Source: Eutypa lata (lineage: Eukaryota > Ascomycota > Sordariomycetes > Xylariales > Diatrypaceae). From it: a stretch of 64,000 nucleotides of DNA. A program made the position numbers and the translations under genes. Positions 35,601 to 48,567 of this stretch are shown one piece after another. Below the pieces are notes generated by a model, which saw nothing but the letters and a program-made list of their open reading frames with translations, ran no database searches and was not told the DNA's origin. Location: positions 4,464,001-4,528,000 of the forward strand of contig JAKULF010000003.1 in assembly GCA_022661535.1 (NCBI GenBank), in the 5' to 3' direction. How positions within the stretch are numbered: position 1 is the first letter of the stretch; each line of letters opens with the position of its first letter.

Positions 35601-36210
35601 CACCGTTGATTGTTTTAGGATCTGCTGGCAACTATGTAGCAATGTGAAAAGGGTGTGTGGTACGGGGTTCATTGCATTTACAACCCCCAACGAGCATCTG
35701 AGATACGACTGTTGTATACATTGGTCGCAGGGGACCTAGTTCAACTTGTCACATATCAGCACTTTCAGGTTACATTCGTCTTGCAGTTTCTTCTCCGTGG
35801 CAATCACAACTAGCTGGGCCGGGTCGTAAAGTGTGATATGTGAGCACTCATCAAGCGCCCCTCCACCCCCTTGTATGTCAAGATACCTATGTAGCAACAC
35901 ATGTACGTAGAAGGTGAAGCAATGCCGGGCTTCTTGCTCCATTAACCTAATAGACGCGCCATGGTCGCCATCGAAGTGATGACTACGATATAGAATAAAC
36001 ACAACAACAAGAGTCTGAACCCTAACATCATCCTTCCCGCCCCCACCACGAATTCGTTATAGAATATGATGTACGTAGTAGTAAGCCGCCATGATCCTCG
36101 GTTATCACAGTTCCGTGATATTGGATTGATATATTATGTACCACGAGACTTACGACAAAGCGAGAAAAAGACCACTCAGATACCGATTAGATGGCAGTCG
36201 CCTGAGAATC

Positions 36211-36235
36211 AAAAAAAAAAAAAAAAAAAAAAAAA
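36211..36235. repeat. A25 homopolymer
   Basis: Twenty-five consecutive A residues in gene-free DNA. No flanking direct repeat was found that would mark it as a retroposon tail. Confidence 0.8.
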
Positions 36236-36764
36236 GCCCATTCGTCTTACTGTACAATAGTGAACAAACAACCCAGACTCGACGACGCAAACTACCTACA
36301 TACATAGAAACGAACTTGAGGCAGACGGCTCCTTAGGTAATGTGTCGTCATTTGGGGGAAGAAAACGCTGAAGAAAGGCCTCCTGTTCCCTACCTAACTA
36401 GTAACTATCACGTTGTATCGAATGTCCATCCCAGTGTTTCGGTAGAGCCGCAACACAGCCCTGCCCCACTAGCATTAACTATCTACCTATGTATTGTACA
36501 ATCAATCTTTTTTTTTTGTCATATGCGTTCGGAGCCACCTGAAACACCTGTCTTGAGCGTTCGACCCAGGTCGCGAATGAAAAGTTTGAGGAGACATGTC
36601 GCCGACCCCGCTACCTGAGGCGTGCGTGCATTTTGGACGTAGTAGTTAATGTATGTACATATGTACGTGCATATATGCATATGCAACCCTCAACTGCGGA
36701 GCTCGTCTCGTGGCGATGCCCAGCACGCACCCAGGCATCCTCCGTCCTCCCCCACTGCATCTAT

Positions 36765-36785
36765 GTACGTACGTACGTACGTACG
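36765..36785. repeat. (GTAC)5 self-complementary microsatellite
   Basis: Five GTAC units plus one base; each unit is its own reverse complement, so the tract can extrude as a hairpin. Confidence 0.8.
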
Positions 36786-39700
36786 GTCGAAGCCGATTGG
36801 GCTTCGATTATTACCGGCTACGCCTCTTTGCATTGATCACGAACCAGTGGGAAGCAACCAGCACGCTGCTTGGCAGATTCAGCCTGGTGGGTTTGTTTCT
36901 CGTTGATGCTGCGGATACGGCGAGGCCAGAAGCTGAAGAGTTCCACGCACGCACGAGGCCAATGGCCATCTGTAACGGCATTCTTTAATCACGGGGAAAG
37001 CCTAGGCTGTCTCCCTAATATGCGAAAAATACAAGCTGAGGAATCATCGTATCTGGGTATTAGGGCATTATTATACTCTATGTAGGTAGTTATGACGCAT
37101 TGAGAGATCGTAGGCTATAGCTACGGAGGCGAGTGTCGAGCGCCTCTGGCCAAAGTGTTCCTTGCCCCAAATGCGTGACACCAGGCTGCATATACGCGAA
37201 GTGCTGCGAGTGTATGTACATAGAGTCCAGCCCGTCCCTCTCGGATCTTTTCCCCAAGTGGTAGTTATTGTCAGATTGCCAACGTCGGAGCCTTGTACTA
37301 CTTACTGGTTGAACAGAGAAGATGTATACAATAGACATCAAAAATTAGTGTATCTGGATGGACGTGAACCGAACCATTGTGGCCATTCGTCACCGTGAGG
37401 CAAAAGGAACCTGATGTTAAGACCTGCAGGAAAGCACATCAGACCGTTCGGAGGACCACCTTTGGAGTGGGAGCCCCGAATATCACCAACTACATCATCT
37501 ACAGATGCAAATTTAAAAAATTTTATGGTTTGTTTTTGTCATCTGCATGATAAGAATGGTTACATTTGGAGGATTGGGTAGCAGATAGGTAAGCAATAGT
37601 TACTGGAAAGCAATCATCTTTGCATCTGTACCTATGTATTTTCACGTGCTACGTATCATCACGGACCGGCGCCGTTGGGAGGAATATACGAAACAGTGCA
37701 TATCGACAATGATTGGCTTCTTGATTTTTCTGTGTGTGACCTTTATTATTGACCAATCATCTTGGAAAACACCAACACATAAGCAGTGTGCGTTACTAAA
37801 CGATTGCTTGCTGACGCTTTACCTAGATCTATGTACAAACTGGAGTAATAAACTCGTAACGAGCGGTCTTATACATAGCTATCTAGGTAGTTACCTGAGT
37901 AGATAGAGCTAACGTTAACCACACCTCTGCGATTTTAGTAGAGTGCCTGACAATCGTCAGCTAGCAAATGGTTGAGACCGAAGAGCCTAGTGGGCTGTTG
38001 GCTGCCTACTTTGTATCCGGTCTATCGGCGTTGAGGACTACCCACACCGCCATCGACGGACCAGAACCAGTTGAGATCATCGGTTGTTGGTTTGTGTGTA
38101 TTTACGTATACTGCATGCTGATGGTAACATGCTGAGATAATTCTACACCACCTGAAATATGGTTCAGGCTACATAATTATGTTGCCATATTCGTACCACA
38201 AAGAGGTAGAAGAAGTCTGAATATGGTAGGTAGTAGTAGACATTTATGTAGGTAGATAGCTTACCATAGTAAGAGCAGAGTGGGATCTCGTGGGGTAAGG
38301 TGCGGTTTAACGCAAGGTGCATAGCAAAGCTCATCATCAATCTGACCTACATTGTAGATCGGCCCTGCCGTTGGACGGCTGCTCTCCGATCTTTAACGGT
38401 CCCATGCCAAGTTGGAGTTATTTGTCTCTTAACTACCGGGAGGATTCCCTCGGTAACCTCATGCAGTCATGGTTTGCGATTATCTACCTCCCTAATGGGG
38501 GTAACTATAGGTCTCCCGCACAAGTTAGTTATGTACGTAGTTATTCAGAATTGTACTAAATCTGCAGATAAGGATAGTTTAGTACAACGGACTCTGGCGC
38601 ACATCTGGAGCCTTTCTTCCACTCTCACATGCTATGTCCTGTTGTGGATTAGCGAAGGATGGTGATCTGCCATTGACTACCGGTAATGCCGCCGCCCACC
38701 GTTCAATTCGATCGGAGGGGCGTCTTTTTAACTAATAAACAAGATCTTCGAGGGTTAAAAGAGGCGGCGCAGGCAGGTCCCTTGCCTGATCCCCAGGACG
38801 GTGGCATCCGTTCAATGCAAGGGTTCAAAAAACGGCGCTGATTAAGTCCTCGAGCGATATTTCACGTGGATTTGGAGCCCTTGTGTAACTACATACATAC
38901 CTAATGGTCTGCCCATAGGTAACTAACGGGCCGAAACATAAAGATATCTTTTTGATACAGGGTCGTCCTTGCTTCCTTGGCACTTATATATAGACATGCG
39001 ATATATGTGGCCACGTTCAATATAGCATCCAGCACTATGGGCTTGGTATTGACTGGTGGGAGACGTCGCACGATGACCTATGTAATGTGGACGAACAAAC
39101 AGACAAGGTAAAAGGGATAGAACTCTATGCGACTGTGCGTTTGAGGATAACGATCTTGGATATGTATGTTGATATGCGAGGGGAAAAACGGAACCCTTGA
39201 ACATCTCCTCCAGATGGCTGGCGAGGCTTCGACGGAATTGTCTTGGATCTGGTTTGCTTTGACTTCTGATCCCTCGTCGGTTGAACGGTGCCAGGGGGGC
39301 CTTGAAACTTCCGAACTCCAATTGCTTCGAGAAGAAACCGGCAAGACGCCAATTGGCGGAAACGGAGCCTGGACCTGCAGTAGTGCGCTATTTAAGATGG
39401 AGAAGTACCAACGGGGAAGTGAAGATCCTGGAAACGAAGCCAGGCCCCCGGACCGAAGCCAGCAAGCCAGCAATCAAGCAAGCAGTAGTTATGTACTAGC
39501 AAGCAGTACTAGCAGACAAGCAAGCAAGGTTATCAGGTAAAGGCTTCTAGAATCCCGGTTAACAAATACCTGAACGGTGAGGTCGACCAGCTTCTTTATG
39601 CTACAGCTTGGGGGACTTCGCTCTATGTTGCAGCAACGTTCCACAATGATGACGAGGCGTGCTGTGAGTTTATTGACGAGAATCGGTACCCAATCTTGCC

Positions 39701-42090
39701 TCACGCATTAACTAGTATGAAGATATACATGTATGTAGTGAAGCTAGTTGTTTACCTAGTCGGCCTATCTACTATACGTGTATGTAGGTAATCGTCAATC
39801 ATAACTTTAGATGACTATTAAGCCACATATGTAGCTTAAGTTTTAGTTCGAGTGATGATGAACGTCTTTGAGATAAGTCACTCCCAAGCAATCCCGATTT
39901 TTCGGTTCAAGGATGTTTTACATGGATGGTGTTCGTCCGGTTTCCCGCGTCCACCAGTACCTCTATTACGTAGACATCTATGATACCTGCATACCATATG
40001 GATGTACATGGAGAAGCTCTACGTAGGAGGCTCAAATTGATTTTCGGGGCTATTGAACAGACTGTTACTATTTGAGCGATTATAAGTTACATACTGATGT
40101 ATTTCATACACACAGACTAGCTTGCCTCCATGCAGCACAAAACTCCAACTACCTACCTATGTACCTACAACTAAGAGTTACATGAATGCATTAGAACTGG
40201 GCTTCCGATTGTAACTCGTGCTAACCAGATTATGCTTAGAAGCGGAGACGATTGACTTAAATTATAAGAAGTTCTAGGATTTTTACATAATGTTCAAGGT
40301 TCCCTTACGTCGTGCTTAATGGAATCTGGGGATGGCTCTCAAGGAATCGAACTTATCTGAATAAGGTCCTTGTCTCCGGTCTATCAGCAGGGTTGGTCGC
40401 GGGTATATATCCGCGGTACTGTAGCTTGTCAAGAAGATGGGCCCACAGTGCCAAAGTGGGCAGGGTCTGTTCCGGGAATAGGTCAGATAACATTTCCATG
40501 AGAACACTCCAAATCTGATAGTAGCCAACCCCCAATTTCTGGGGGATCCAAGCAAACAGTTGCTGCAGAAGCTTTGAAAAGATGCAGAAACGAACATGTG
40601 CCCAGGACCAAAGTTTGGTTGTGGAACCGAGGTAGCGAGGGTCTTAACGATATGCAGATAGCTAGCCTAGCTTGCCTAGCCATTTCTACATAAACTCCAA
40701 GACATTAGAATCGTAGTTGGTAGTCTACTAGCCTGCCTGCGTTCCTGTCACCATTGTACGGTAGCGAGGTTTCGAAGTTGATGTCGAGTGAATCGACAGA
40801 CGGTGGCAAACCCATGGGCATGCCTACTCGTATGATACTTGGCAATCTGTACTGTATTTCCAGGAGCCTGGTACTGGCTCGCGGGAGAATGGTGGTAAAT
40901 CCGTCCCGCTCCTGCGAAGTATATTAAATCTTTTTCGTTTTTATTCCATTTCGTTTGCGTTACCCTGATGTGTACATATGACGGACATATTAATTAGACT
41001 GTTTTGAAGATGCCACCACAATCAGCCCATCGAATTCAGCTCCGCGGACCATAGATGCACTGAACAGCCCGGACAGCACACTAACGAAGTTGGTTTATGT
41101 GCTATACCAAGGCGGAGAGGCGCCGTCAAAAAACCAGAACGTGCACTGATCAAGTTGTTGGAGAAGGCCCGCCGCTAATGAAGTTGGTTGTTAGGTAGCC
41201 ACTGCATTGATACAGTGAAGAGGCATTTACGGACTTGATGATTATCTCTTGTTCCATTTACGTACACAGTTGATATCTACATGCTTGGTCACTGCAGGTA
41301 TGTTGTATGTCGAAAATGGCAACCGGGCAGTGCTGAACAATATATGTAATATGTATTTGCAATATTCGGACACTTTCCCCTCGCCCATGTTGATGGAACC
41401 GTATGAGCAGTGCTTCAATGCGAGTTCTCCTACTTGAGTACTACTCGGACTACCTATTTAATATGTATGACTTACCTATGTGACTTTGACGGCGACTACT
41501 ACGGACCGAAACATCGGCTTAGGTATATCAAATAGAGTAAGTGGTGATGATGCTATTTTCCTCGTTTCTTCACCGGCAACGGCCTTATACAGGCAAGCGG
41601 AAGAAGTGAGAGTCCCCTCCAAGATATGTAAGTATGTACATTAGGTATGGTATAGCTATCTTGGTTAGGCCCATATATATTACATGCACTATGTAGGCTT
41701 TTATGCACTCCTACACTGTACCTGCAGCACGAATACTGCACGCACAATATTGATATGCAAGGAACGGCCTTTTGTTTGGAGAGCTGCACGTGCGAGCATC
41801 GAGCGATGTGAAGTACCTCGCCGAGAGAGATACATTCCATACCATACCGAGTACCCTGCCTGTCTAGAGGTAGGCTATTGATGCCATGGTAGGTAATTAA
41901 GCACCAGTCACTTGGTCCTGTTTCCAAATCGGTCGGCCAAGATCGCATGAGAGAGGCAAATTAGTGAATGAGGGTCCGCTGTTCTGGAAAGATGTCCGTT
42001 GATAATGAAGAAACAGCAGCTTTACTTTATTCTAGAAGACGCTATTAACATGTGACATGTTACATGAGCCCTGGAGAAGTTTAGTTAGTT

Positions 42091-42116
42091 ACGTACCTAC
42101 CATTCGATAGGTACGT
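42091..42116. repeat. Inverted repeat, 9-bp arms
   Basis: ACGTACCTA (42091-42099) and TAGGTACGT (42108-42116) are perfect reverse complements separated by 8 nt. The arms contain the same TACCTA/TAGGTA word found across the intergenic DNA. Confidence 0.7.
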
Positions 42117-45100
42117 CCTGGTCTGGTCGAGAGGCTCCATCGGACTTTTTAGAACGGGCTTGCTAAGATCAACCGTACCGGTTATTGGACGCGATAGGCA
42201 GGTTTGGTTAGCTGCCCTTTTCGGGACCCCTTCCGCTGTAGGCGAAGATGGGGCACGATAATGCAGAAAGGGCAGAACAGGCAGTGAGATGCCCTGTCCG
42301 TTTATGCAACCCTGGCCTCTTCTCTGGTGCTATTCCGGCGAATTGATGAAACGAGTTTGAGGAAACCCACTGTGCATACTATAGATTACGCAGATAATGT
42401 ACGGTATAATTAATTATCTTATGAACAAGACGCTGTTATGCCGGCGATGGCCCGATCTGGTTTAGAGGCCACCTGACGCACGGATCCTACAGGATGCAAG
42501 AGTCGATTGGTTTGTGAAGTACTGGAAGCAAGTGGTGTAACTATCTCAACTACGTGATATACCTAAGTAGGTATGCTTACATACATGTATGTAGGCTTCA
42601 GCTAACTAATGTGGCATCAGAGTTGCATTTAGGGTCTATACATAGAAGGAACTGATTATTAAACCATGCGGTCCGTAAGAAAGCAACTAGATAGGTATGT
42701 AAGTAGGCACATAATCATGTGGTGATAGATAGGCCGATCGATTAAGGAAGACCGCTGTTGAGGGATGCACCATACGATAGCGTTCGTGGCTGACTTGATG
42801 TGACTTTAACTACATCGTGCTATATTTACTAAAGTAGTGTCCGATTTTCTCGGACCTTTATATATTCTTGATCTTTTGTACGAGGTACCAGTTGCGCATA
42901 TCATAAGTAAGCGATGCTTCCCAGGTTCTAACGATCTTCGGCATAAGAGCTAGGAAGCTCCCGAGGCGGGAAGGATTGGAGGAACTTGGAGGACAGAAAA
43001 AGCAATAAAAGATAAAAAGAAAACAAAAAGGAAAAAAGTTATTTTGAGAGACGGCTTTCAGATGACTCGTTCGCAAATCCTTGGGCCGTTCGATGAGAAT
43101 TGGTTTTTCATGAGTAAGATCTTTAAATGTCGACACCACAATCCATACAAAATAGACTGCCGCGTGGGGGCCGAACTGGGCTTGACTGGTAAAATTGTAT
43201 GATCAACGCTATGTAGGTAGTTGTGTGTAGTATTCTTACTATGAACTAGAGAACTTCGTATCTGACATGGTAACACATCGACTTATTGACCGCGCGTTTG
43301 CAGCACGTCATACCGTAGACTTGGAGAACATAGCCTGACTATCTATCTATCAGCACACAAGAATAGCGGTGATATGACCTTGGATTGGTGTATTGTGTGT
43401 TGGTAATAGCGCTTCGGAACCCCAATCACGACTATTGAACAGGCTAGCCTTATCACCCAATTGTGCTTTGTAGCCAGGCAAACTCGTCACCGACGGATTC
43501 TACTATCACCAGAAGACAACCGGAGGAACAGTGGCAACATCCTCATTTGCAAATGAGGCGGCAAGGAATGAAATCACTAGGCGATGTGCCAAACCCTCCT
43601 ATGAACTGTATAGAATAGGTCGGCTAGTGACGATGGCTGCTAGCAGAGTGCACCTACATGAACAAGCGCCCTCTGTATTAAGTAAATGGTGTCATAGTTA
43701 TTATTGGAGGTCTGAGTGAGAGTCTATCGCTATTCAAGCTGCTTACGCATATATTTGGGGGGTGTTTGGACGTTTCTCTCCCACCTACTACTATAACTTT
43801 GGAATCTCATAGGCCATACAAACCCAAAGGGTTGAAAGTGCTTGCATGTTTGCAACCCTTGATAGGTTCGTCTGTTCCGCTCTTCTTACCTAAAGCAACC
43901 CTCCTTTTCTTGAGTCTATGTTTCGAATTGTGAGGATCTGTGATCACAATGATACCCTCCAACTCGTAGCTCTGTTTCTTGGGTTCAGACTACTGCACAA
44001 ATCAGAGCGCTACTACGACTCTGCACTTCCGTCCAATCCAAGCAACTGATGCGAGGTAAGACATAGAATAGAGGGTGTATACGGACCAGTTGGAGTTGAT
44101 GATTAGCCTTAGTAAACATGTATGCCGCTATACTGCAATGCATGTACATTGAATGGGATGCGGTGGGATGCACAGCGTCTATTAGATTGTAGTAATCCTT
44201 CGTATATAGCTATCGATCTTACGTTAGGTGCTGCAGGAAGCGTTCAGTTGGTCGCATCGGTGATACTTTTTATGGTCCGAAGTTGCATCTCAATTCACCC
44301 AATTGGTCATGGCAAGCATCCTCATCTCGGTCATCAAACTTTTTTCTTCACCCATCAGGCTTTAGCACCCGACATTTCGGCTCCAGTCCGGGGTAGTCTG
44401 ATCTTTGGATATACTGCATCCATATTTAGGCAATAATTTGTTTAGAACAGCAAGCATGACGTCGACTGAACCCCATCTCGTCGTCTATACCAGCAGCGAT
44501 TGTATTCAATGCCGAAGGACAAGACACGAGACGAGATCATCCGCGTTTTGCCCATTAGCATCTTCCGCTTGTTTCCCGCGAGAACCGGCTAAGGAATTGG
44601 CTGTCTTCTCGCGACGGAGGGATGATCCAATGGCGACTTCGCTGATGAGTACAGATTACAGATTGGCGCAAACTGGATAAACGCGTCCCTCCCTCAGGTG
44701 AGAGGAGCGGCGAATGTGATCAATAGGCGCGACGCCAGACCAGTCGTACCTTGCATTCCAAGATTCTTTTCTGCCCGTACGAACGAATGACTGGTCAGCC
44801 ATAGAAAGCTACTCACAGGTGTGCAGTCCACAAACAGAACAAAGTAGAGAAAGGCTAGAGGGGCTCCAATGACTGGTTGTGCAATGTTGCAGCCACGCAC
44901 GACGCCATCACAAGTGTCCAGGAGAGACTGAATTTGTGCAAATTGTGTGGCCCATCATTCCTGTGGTCAGCCAGTGTCAGCTTGTGTTATCCACAGCATA
45001 CCACCTATCATATTCGTGGGCTTATGCACGCACGTTGCATCTCTCCAAGAATCTTGCAGATCGATACGAAAACTTCACCCAATTCGGCCAACGCGACGTT

Positions 45101-46545
45101 TATGCGGGCACCTTATGCTTGGGAGGTGTAGTTATCTACATGTACATAGTTTAGTCTGGCACAGCACATCCAGCGTCTCTTTTTTTCCCTTTTTCTTGTT
45201 GCATTAGTTAGAGGGAGGGGCCCCAAAGGCCGGCATCTAAGTAACATGTTTAACCCACGCTTTACCGACAATAGCACCACCACACCTTGGTATAACTACA
45301 TATGTAGGTAATTCAACTGGAAATGGAAGGTTAGGCATTCATGCTGTGCCCACAATGTAGTTAACTTATGTACGTATGTCTGTCTCAATACTGTATAGTT
45401 CAGTACTGGCGCAGTTATGATCCTCGAGTGTGCAAGAAACTTGACCTTGTTTGCCTGTACATATTAAGAAGCATGTGGGTGTATGCAGCAATGTGGACAA
45501 TACGCATTGGTATTAGATATATGTACGTAAGTGTAAGCTATAGTGATGCTATACATGTTCATATCCCGACATGGTTCTACGGTACCGTATCTCTCTTCTC
45601 GAAGTACCCTTCAAGCCGTGGTACATCTTAGCACCCATCCATCCATTTTAGTCTCCAGATTTAGAAATACCCACAACACCTTGATAGTTGCTGCGCCCAC
45701 ATCCACACGCACACATACACACTCACTCACTTACACATTACCCACTCATCTGATGTGTCTAGTCGTCTTGCCCCAGACATGCCGGGCAAGGGTGGTCGTT
45801 CCACGCCGTCTCGCCCGCGTCTGTTCCTGGTCCATCTTTAGGCCCTTGTCAGCTATTCCTAAGTAAGACATGCATGGATATGGTGGGTGGACTCTCTGGG
45901 TCCCCATTCCACCCGTAGGCGGTCTCAGTGCCTATCGATGGGTTTTATCAGTCGTTGATCTGTCTATGGCCATCTTGTACATTATCCTCCAAGGTCCCCT
46001 TCACCACGTTCGTTTTTCCTGTCCAAGCTCGTGATCGACTAATTGGTCGAGTTGGAAGTGGTTCTCTCTTTATTCATTGCTTATCGGTTCTTAATTTTGT
46101 GACTCGCCTTTTGGAAATATTCGATCCTGTCGAACTTCCTTCCTTTCATTTAATAGTATACGACTATAACATCCTGCCCCCTTCGAGGTCACTCCTACTA
46201 GAGACAATCTTTCGACTTGAGACTTCGAGATCAACTCGGAAGAACTCTTATGTACAACGACATCACACGAGTCACTAGCTACTAGACAGTATTGAAAGCC
46301 ATCAGTACTGTCGTCCATTCATTGCCATCCTAGAACCGAACCACCGTCTTTAGGCCAACTGCCCATAAGCGCATTGTATAATACACGATTACTATATACC
46401 TAATTCATAAACGAGAGACAAACAGCATTTGAGAAACGAGAACGCGAGATTTTATTCCAACACATCGAAACTTGTAAGCATGTCAGTGGCCTGGGTTGGG
46501 GATAGGAGAAACAACGGCGCTAACTCTCCTGAAGTAACGACGACT

Positions 46546-48567
46546 ATGGACTCCAACATGATGACCTCCCAAATGGGGCCAACCCCCTTCTTCTACTACA
46601 CTCCGGACCCCAATCCGGAGAACAGACAGCACGGCCACTTCAGCCAGCATCCAGCATTCCAGCAACATGTCTTCCCCATTGTGCCTACTGTGCCTTCGAC
46701 ACCGATCTACTCGAGGCCGAATTCCTCGTGCTCCCAGAATGCAGTGCCCAACAAGGTGTTCAGCTCTGTCCCCAGTATACTAACCCCCGCGGCGTCACCC
46801 CAGGCCACGTCCCGGCCAAGTTTACTGGTGCAGGGACAGCAGCCAAAGTTGATGCTAGAGACCGAGTTGTGCGAAAGGGATGGATTTTACTATCCGGCTA
46901 CACCCCCGTTGTCAACATCGGGGAGCTCAATGGGAAGCCCTAGCAACTCGCATGATATCTTGGCGACACCGCTGAACCCAATGTTCTCCGGATTGGATGG
47001 ATACGAAAATGTAAAGGCCGAACCTGAGTTGAAGCCCGACACAGTGAATGCATTGGACTGGGCAAACTGTGGTTCCCCTCCTTTGACACCTGGTAAGTGA
47101 TGATGATTTCTCGTTGGTCATTATTCTTACGTTGTATATCCTGGTTTGCCTATTTACATACCTACCTATTATTCAATTGCCATTGAATTTAGAGATATGA
47201 AGGGATGCAAGTGGAGCAGTACTTCGTATTGTATTGATTGAATTCAAGGCTGCTCGTGCAATTGCATAGCGGGGCATATCAATCAAATTCATTAACCAAC
47301 CTACTTATTTATTTAACTGAAGAATTTGGGGGCTAACGGTTTTTAATTTTTGGGGGGTACAGTGTACCTGCAATCTCAGGCAGATCAGCAACACACCATT
47401 TCGCTTAACACAAGCATTTCCAGCGACCTCCTATCCACAACATCTTGTCCATCACTTTCTCCATCACCAACTCCTTATGCGCATTCTGTCGCATCGGAAC
47501 AAGACATCGACTTTTGTGATCCCCGAAACCTTACAGTTGGCGGTGTAGCCAATCCCATTCTAGCACCTGAATGTTCTGCACCTACCACTTTGGAAGAATT
47601 TAGGGGCGAATCATTCACACAACCTTCTTCACCCGCCCTCACTAAGCAAAGTGACTTGGTTACATCCTTCGATTTTAACCCTGAAATTCATCACGGATTA
47701 TCATCTTTTGACGACATATCTGATTTGGAATCTGAAGACGACTTCGTTAACGGTCTTGTTAATCTTGGCGAGAATTCAATTGCCGATACAAAGCGGTCGC
47801 GTTCTGCTACGTGTTCTACCACCGTATCTCTTGGCCAAGACCCTTTCTTCGCCGAAGGTACCGGTGAATTTGATTTTGAGGATACCACTTCCTGTGCCGT
47901 CACTGGTCTGCCGAGCCCTGCCAGTTCGGGATCAGATTTGGATTACCACACCGAAAAGAAATTCAAGAAGGCCAAGGACACTCGGAAGGCCGTACCCACT
48001 ATGAACGTCGCTGCCGGTACCCAGTCTGAAAAGACTGAGGAGCAAACTTCTTCGACACAGTCTAACAACAACCAAACCAATGCCGATTCTGCAGAGCCTT
48101 CAACCCCCGCTGCTTCTAGTTCTAATGCAGGTGGTCAACAAAGCCAGAGCGCTCCTGTCCGTCGTGGTCGTAAGCAGTCTTTGACTGAGGATCCGAGCAA
48201 GCCCTTTGTTTGCGAGCTGTGCAACCACCGCTTCCGCAGACAAGAACATCTCAAGCGTCATTACCGATCCCTGCACACCCAAGAGAAGCCATTCCAATGC
48301 AATGAGTGCGGCAAGAAGTTTTCTAGAAGCGACAACCTATCACAGCACGCGAGAACTCACGGCACAGGGGCTATTGTGATGAATGTCCTCGACAATTCGG
48401 AGGAAGGCTTTGAGATGATGCCTCAAGCCGGCAACCAGGACTATCATAACTTCGGAAAGGTACTCTTCCAAGTAGCTTCGGAGGTTGCGGGTAGCTCCAG
48501 TGACTCCTCTTCGGACGAATCTTCTAACGACCCCACCGGCAAGAAGAAGCGCAAGCGATCTGACTAG
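46546..48567 (+). CDS. Msn2/Seb1-type C2H2 zinc-finger stress regulator
   Basis: Two exons (46546-47092 and 47363-48567; 270-nt intron) give 583 residues. The start chosen is the ATG of [12 protein letters not shown], which matches how Seb1/Msn2 proteins begin. In-frame ATGs at 46429 and 46480 would add 39 or 22 residues. The region is Ser/Pro/Thr-rich with [20 protein letters not shown] near the start. Two adjacent C2H2 fingers (about residues 466-520) read [20 protein letters not shown] and [20 protein letters not shown], the class that binds AGGGG stress-response elements. After the fingers come an acidic Ser-rich tail and a terminal KKKRKR basic patch. Seb1/Msn2 orthologues control osmotic, oxidative and heat responses and virulence traits in filamentous fungi. 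Function is inferred from the finger sequence. An unusually long empty region precedes it. Confidence 0.93.

Larger units (their letters stand above)
32658..46545. other. Gene desert, about 13.9 kb
   Basis: From the CDC14 stop to the zinc-finger gene I found no frame with a recognisable domain, in either strand. The longest frames (around 130 codons, for example 38923-39321, 39166-39540, 41553-41948) overlap each other on opposite strands and look like chance. Contents noted: A25 at 36211-36235, a (GTAC)5 palindromic repeat at 36765-36785, a 9-bp-arm hairpin at 42091-42116, repeated CAAG/CCAG words at 39455-39535, and many TACCTAC/GTAGGTA words. The last ~1 kb (45.6-46.5) becomes CA/CT-rich like a fungal promoter and 5' leader. 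No complete transposon was seen. Confidence 0.55.

Noticed and set aside
36180..36235. Retroposon or processed pseudogene tail at the A25 run
   Set aside because: No coding remnant upstream and no direct repeat flanking the run; better read as a homopolymer.
38923..39540. Overlapping frames of 124-132 codons on both strands
   Set aside because: They overlap antisense to one another, have no family match, and one includes simple CAAG/CCAG repeats; probably chance frames.
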